In this document: one piece after another, positions 12,032 through 13,189 of the stretch
Layout: each line of letters begins with the position of its first letter
Position numbering within the stretch: position 1 is the stretch's first letter
From: Burkholderiales bacterium UBA1834
Lineage (GTDB): Bacteria; Pseudomonadota; Gammaproteobacteria; Burkholderiales; Burkholderiaceae_C
Direction: 5' to 3'
NCBI GenBank assembly: GCA_002339015.1
Contig: DDJC01000032.1
Location: 1-13,189 of the forward strand
Length of the DNA stretch: 13,189 nucleotides
Position numbers and translations under genes: made by a program
The notes under the pieces: generated by a model
Database searches by the model: none
What the model was told of the DNA's origin: nothing
The model's input: only the letters and a program-made list of their open reading frames with translations

Positions 12032-13189
12032 TCAGAACCAGTCGGCCTGGGCCTTGGCGCAGGTCAGGTCGCGGCGCGAGACCACGCCCAGCCAGGCGTC
12101 GATCTTGGGCAGCTCGTAGGCGAAGAAGTAGTCTGCAGCAGCCAGCTTGCCCTGCAGGAAGCCGGGGCCTTCGGGACGCTTGTCCCAGGTGCCTTCGGCT
12201 TGCGCGGCCTTGGCGGCCAGGGCCAGTTCCAGCCAGATCCACGCGAGCACCGTGTGGCCGAAGGCCTGCAGGTAGGGTGTGGCATTGGCCAGGGCTTCTT
12301 CGGGCACGCCAGTGGACCAGGCGGCCTTGGTGGCGGCGCCCACCTTCTGCAGCGCCTGCGCGAGCGCCGTGCCGTGCTCGGCCAGGCCTGGCACATGGCC
12401 GGCCTTCTGGATGGTCTGGCTGATGCGCTCGGCCAGCACGCTCAGCGCCTTGCCGCCATTCATCACCACCTTGCGGCCCAGCAGGTCCAGGCCTTGGATG
12501 CCGTGCGTGCCCTCGTGGATCATGTTCAGGCGGTTGTCGCGCCAGTACTGCTCCACCGGGAAATCGCGCGTGTAGCCATAGCCGCCCAGGATCTGGATGG
12601 CCTGGCTGTTGGCCTCCTGTGCCCATTCGCTGGGCCAGCTCTTGGCGATCGGTGTGAGCAACTCCAGCAGCAGCCTGGCGTTCTCGCCCTGCTCGGCCGA
12701 GCCGGTCAGCTCGTCGTCGACCAATTGCGAACACAGCAGACCCAGGGCCAGGCCGCCTTCGACCACGGCCTTCTGCATCAGCAGCATGCGCTTGACATCG
12801 GTGTGCTCGATGATGGGGATCTGCGGAGCGCTGTGGTCCTTGCCGCCGGTGGCCACATGGCGGCCCTGCGGGCGCTCCTTGGCATAGGTCAGGGAGGCCT
12901 CGTAGCCGGCGTAGCCCAGCATGGTCGCGCCCAGGCCCACGCCGATGCGGGCCTCGTTCATCAGCGTGAACATGCACTTGAGGCCCTCGCCCTGCTGGCC
13001 GATCAGGTAGCCCACGGCGCCGGCCTGGCCGTTCACGGGGAACTTGCCTTCTCCGAAGTTCAGCAGTGTGTTGACGGTGCCGCGGTAGCCCAGCTTGTGG
13101 TTCAGGCCAGCCAGGGCCACGTCGTTGCGCTGGTCGGTGATGCTGCCATCGGCCTTGACCAGCCTGCGCGGCACGATGAACAGCGAGAT
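12032..13189 (-). CDS. Acyl-CoA dehydrogenase (partial, N-terminus outside window)
   Basis: The 385 C-terminal residues are present. The frame runs through the window edge (ISLFIVPRRLV), so the gene is cut, not truncated; from memory the family has roughly 600 residues, so about 200 are missing. Visible parts are the end of the middle beta domain (GYRGTVNTLLNFGE, AVGYLIGQQGEGLKCMF), the FAD-binding helical domain (NEARIGVGLGATMLGYAGYEAS, QILGGYGYTRDFPVEQYWRD), and IHEGTHGIQGLDLLG. The Glu of IHEGTHG is in the position of the catalytic base in this subfamily. The last ~120 residues match the extra C-terminal domain of the long acyl-CoA dehydrogenases (DmdC/FadE5-like). It uses FAD and introduces a 2,3 double bond into an acyl-CoA. 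It is the first visible gene of the catabolic cluster. Confidence 0.95.
   Translation of the reverse strand: MSLFIVPRRLVKADGSITDQRNDVALAGLNHKLGYRGTVNTLLNFGEGKFPVNGQAGAVGYLIGQQGEGLKCMFTLMNEARIGVGLGATMLGYAGYEASLTYAKERPQGRHVATGGKDHSAPQIPIIEHTDVKRMLLMQKAVVEGGLALGLLCSQLVDDELTGSAEQGENARLLLELLTPIAKSWPSEWAQEANSQAIQILGGYGYTRDFPVEQYWRDNRLNMIHEGTHGIQGLDLLGRKVVMNGGKALSVLAERISQTIQKAGHVPGLAEHGTALAQALQKVGAATKAAWSTGVPEEALANATPYLQAFGHTVLAWIWLELALAAKAAQAEGTWDKRPEGPGFLQGKLAAADYFFAYELPKIDAWLGVVSRRDLTCAKAQADWF

Noticed and set aside
1..13189. CRISPR array, insertion sequence or rRNA
   Set aside because: No regularly spaced repeats, no transposase-like protein or terminal inverted repeats, and no rRNA sequence were found by reading both strands.

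Overview
The window looks like the chromosome of a high-GC betaproteobacterium of the order Burkholderiales (Comamonadaceae / Aquabacterium-like). This rests on strong G/C third-position bias in every long gene, hrcA divergent from nadK-recN, a RapZ protein, and a beta-oxidation-type gene set. The genus assignment is inference; no rRNA is present.

Region A (1-1490) is a lower-GC accessory stretch touching the 3' end of a tRNA gene. It holds a small DUF6471/XRE-like gene on the minus strand and, divergent from it, a 170-codon gene resembling the HAD domain of RNA-repair proteins. The HAD-like protein lacks both catalytic aspartates and its last motif. The gap between the two genes carries two pairs of palindromes of the form TATCC-N4-GGATA, each pair spaced exactly 20 bp. 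Structured non-coding DNA (nested hairpins, short direct repeats) flanks both genes. This is the least explained part of the window.

Region B (1493-3610) is on the minus strand: a metallo-beta-lactamase-fold hydrolase with an N-terminal membrane segment, then a LysR regulator 7 bp downstream, then a CAU-anticodon tRNA. The tRNA carries the acceptor-stem marks of tRNA-Ile2 (lysidine type) rather than elongator tRNA-Met.

Region C (3654-8350) is conserved housekeeping. hrcA (heat-shock repressor, minus) is divergent from nadK (NAD kinase), recN (DNA repair SMC-like ATPase, stop/start overlap with nadK) and rapZ (RNase adapter). The 57-bp hrcA/nadK gap has no clear ribosome-binding site on either side and has -10-like boxes 7-8 bp from each ATG, suggesting leaderless or nearly leaderless transcripts.

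Region D (8373-13189) is a tightly packed minus-strand catabolic cluster: acyl-CoA dehydrogenase (N-terminus beyond the window), Dabb-domain protein, FabG-like SDR, PaaI-type hotdog thioesterase, zinc-independent MDR oxidoreductase, and a second SDR. Together they suggest oxidation of an acyl-CoA or carbonyl substrate that the sequence does not identify. It converges on rapZ.
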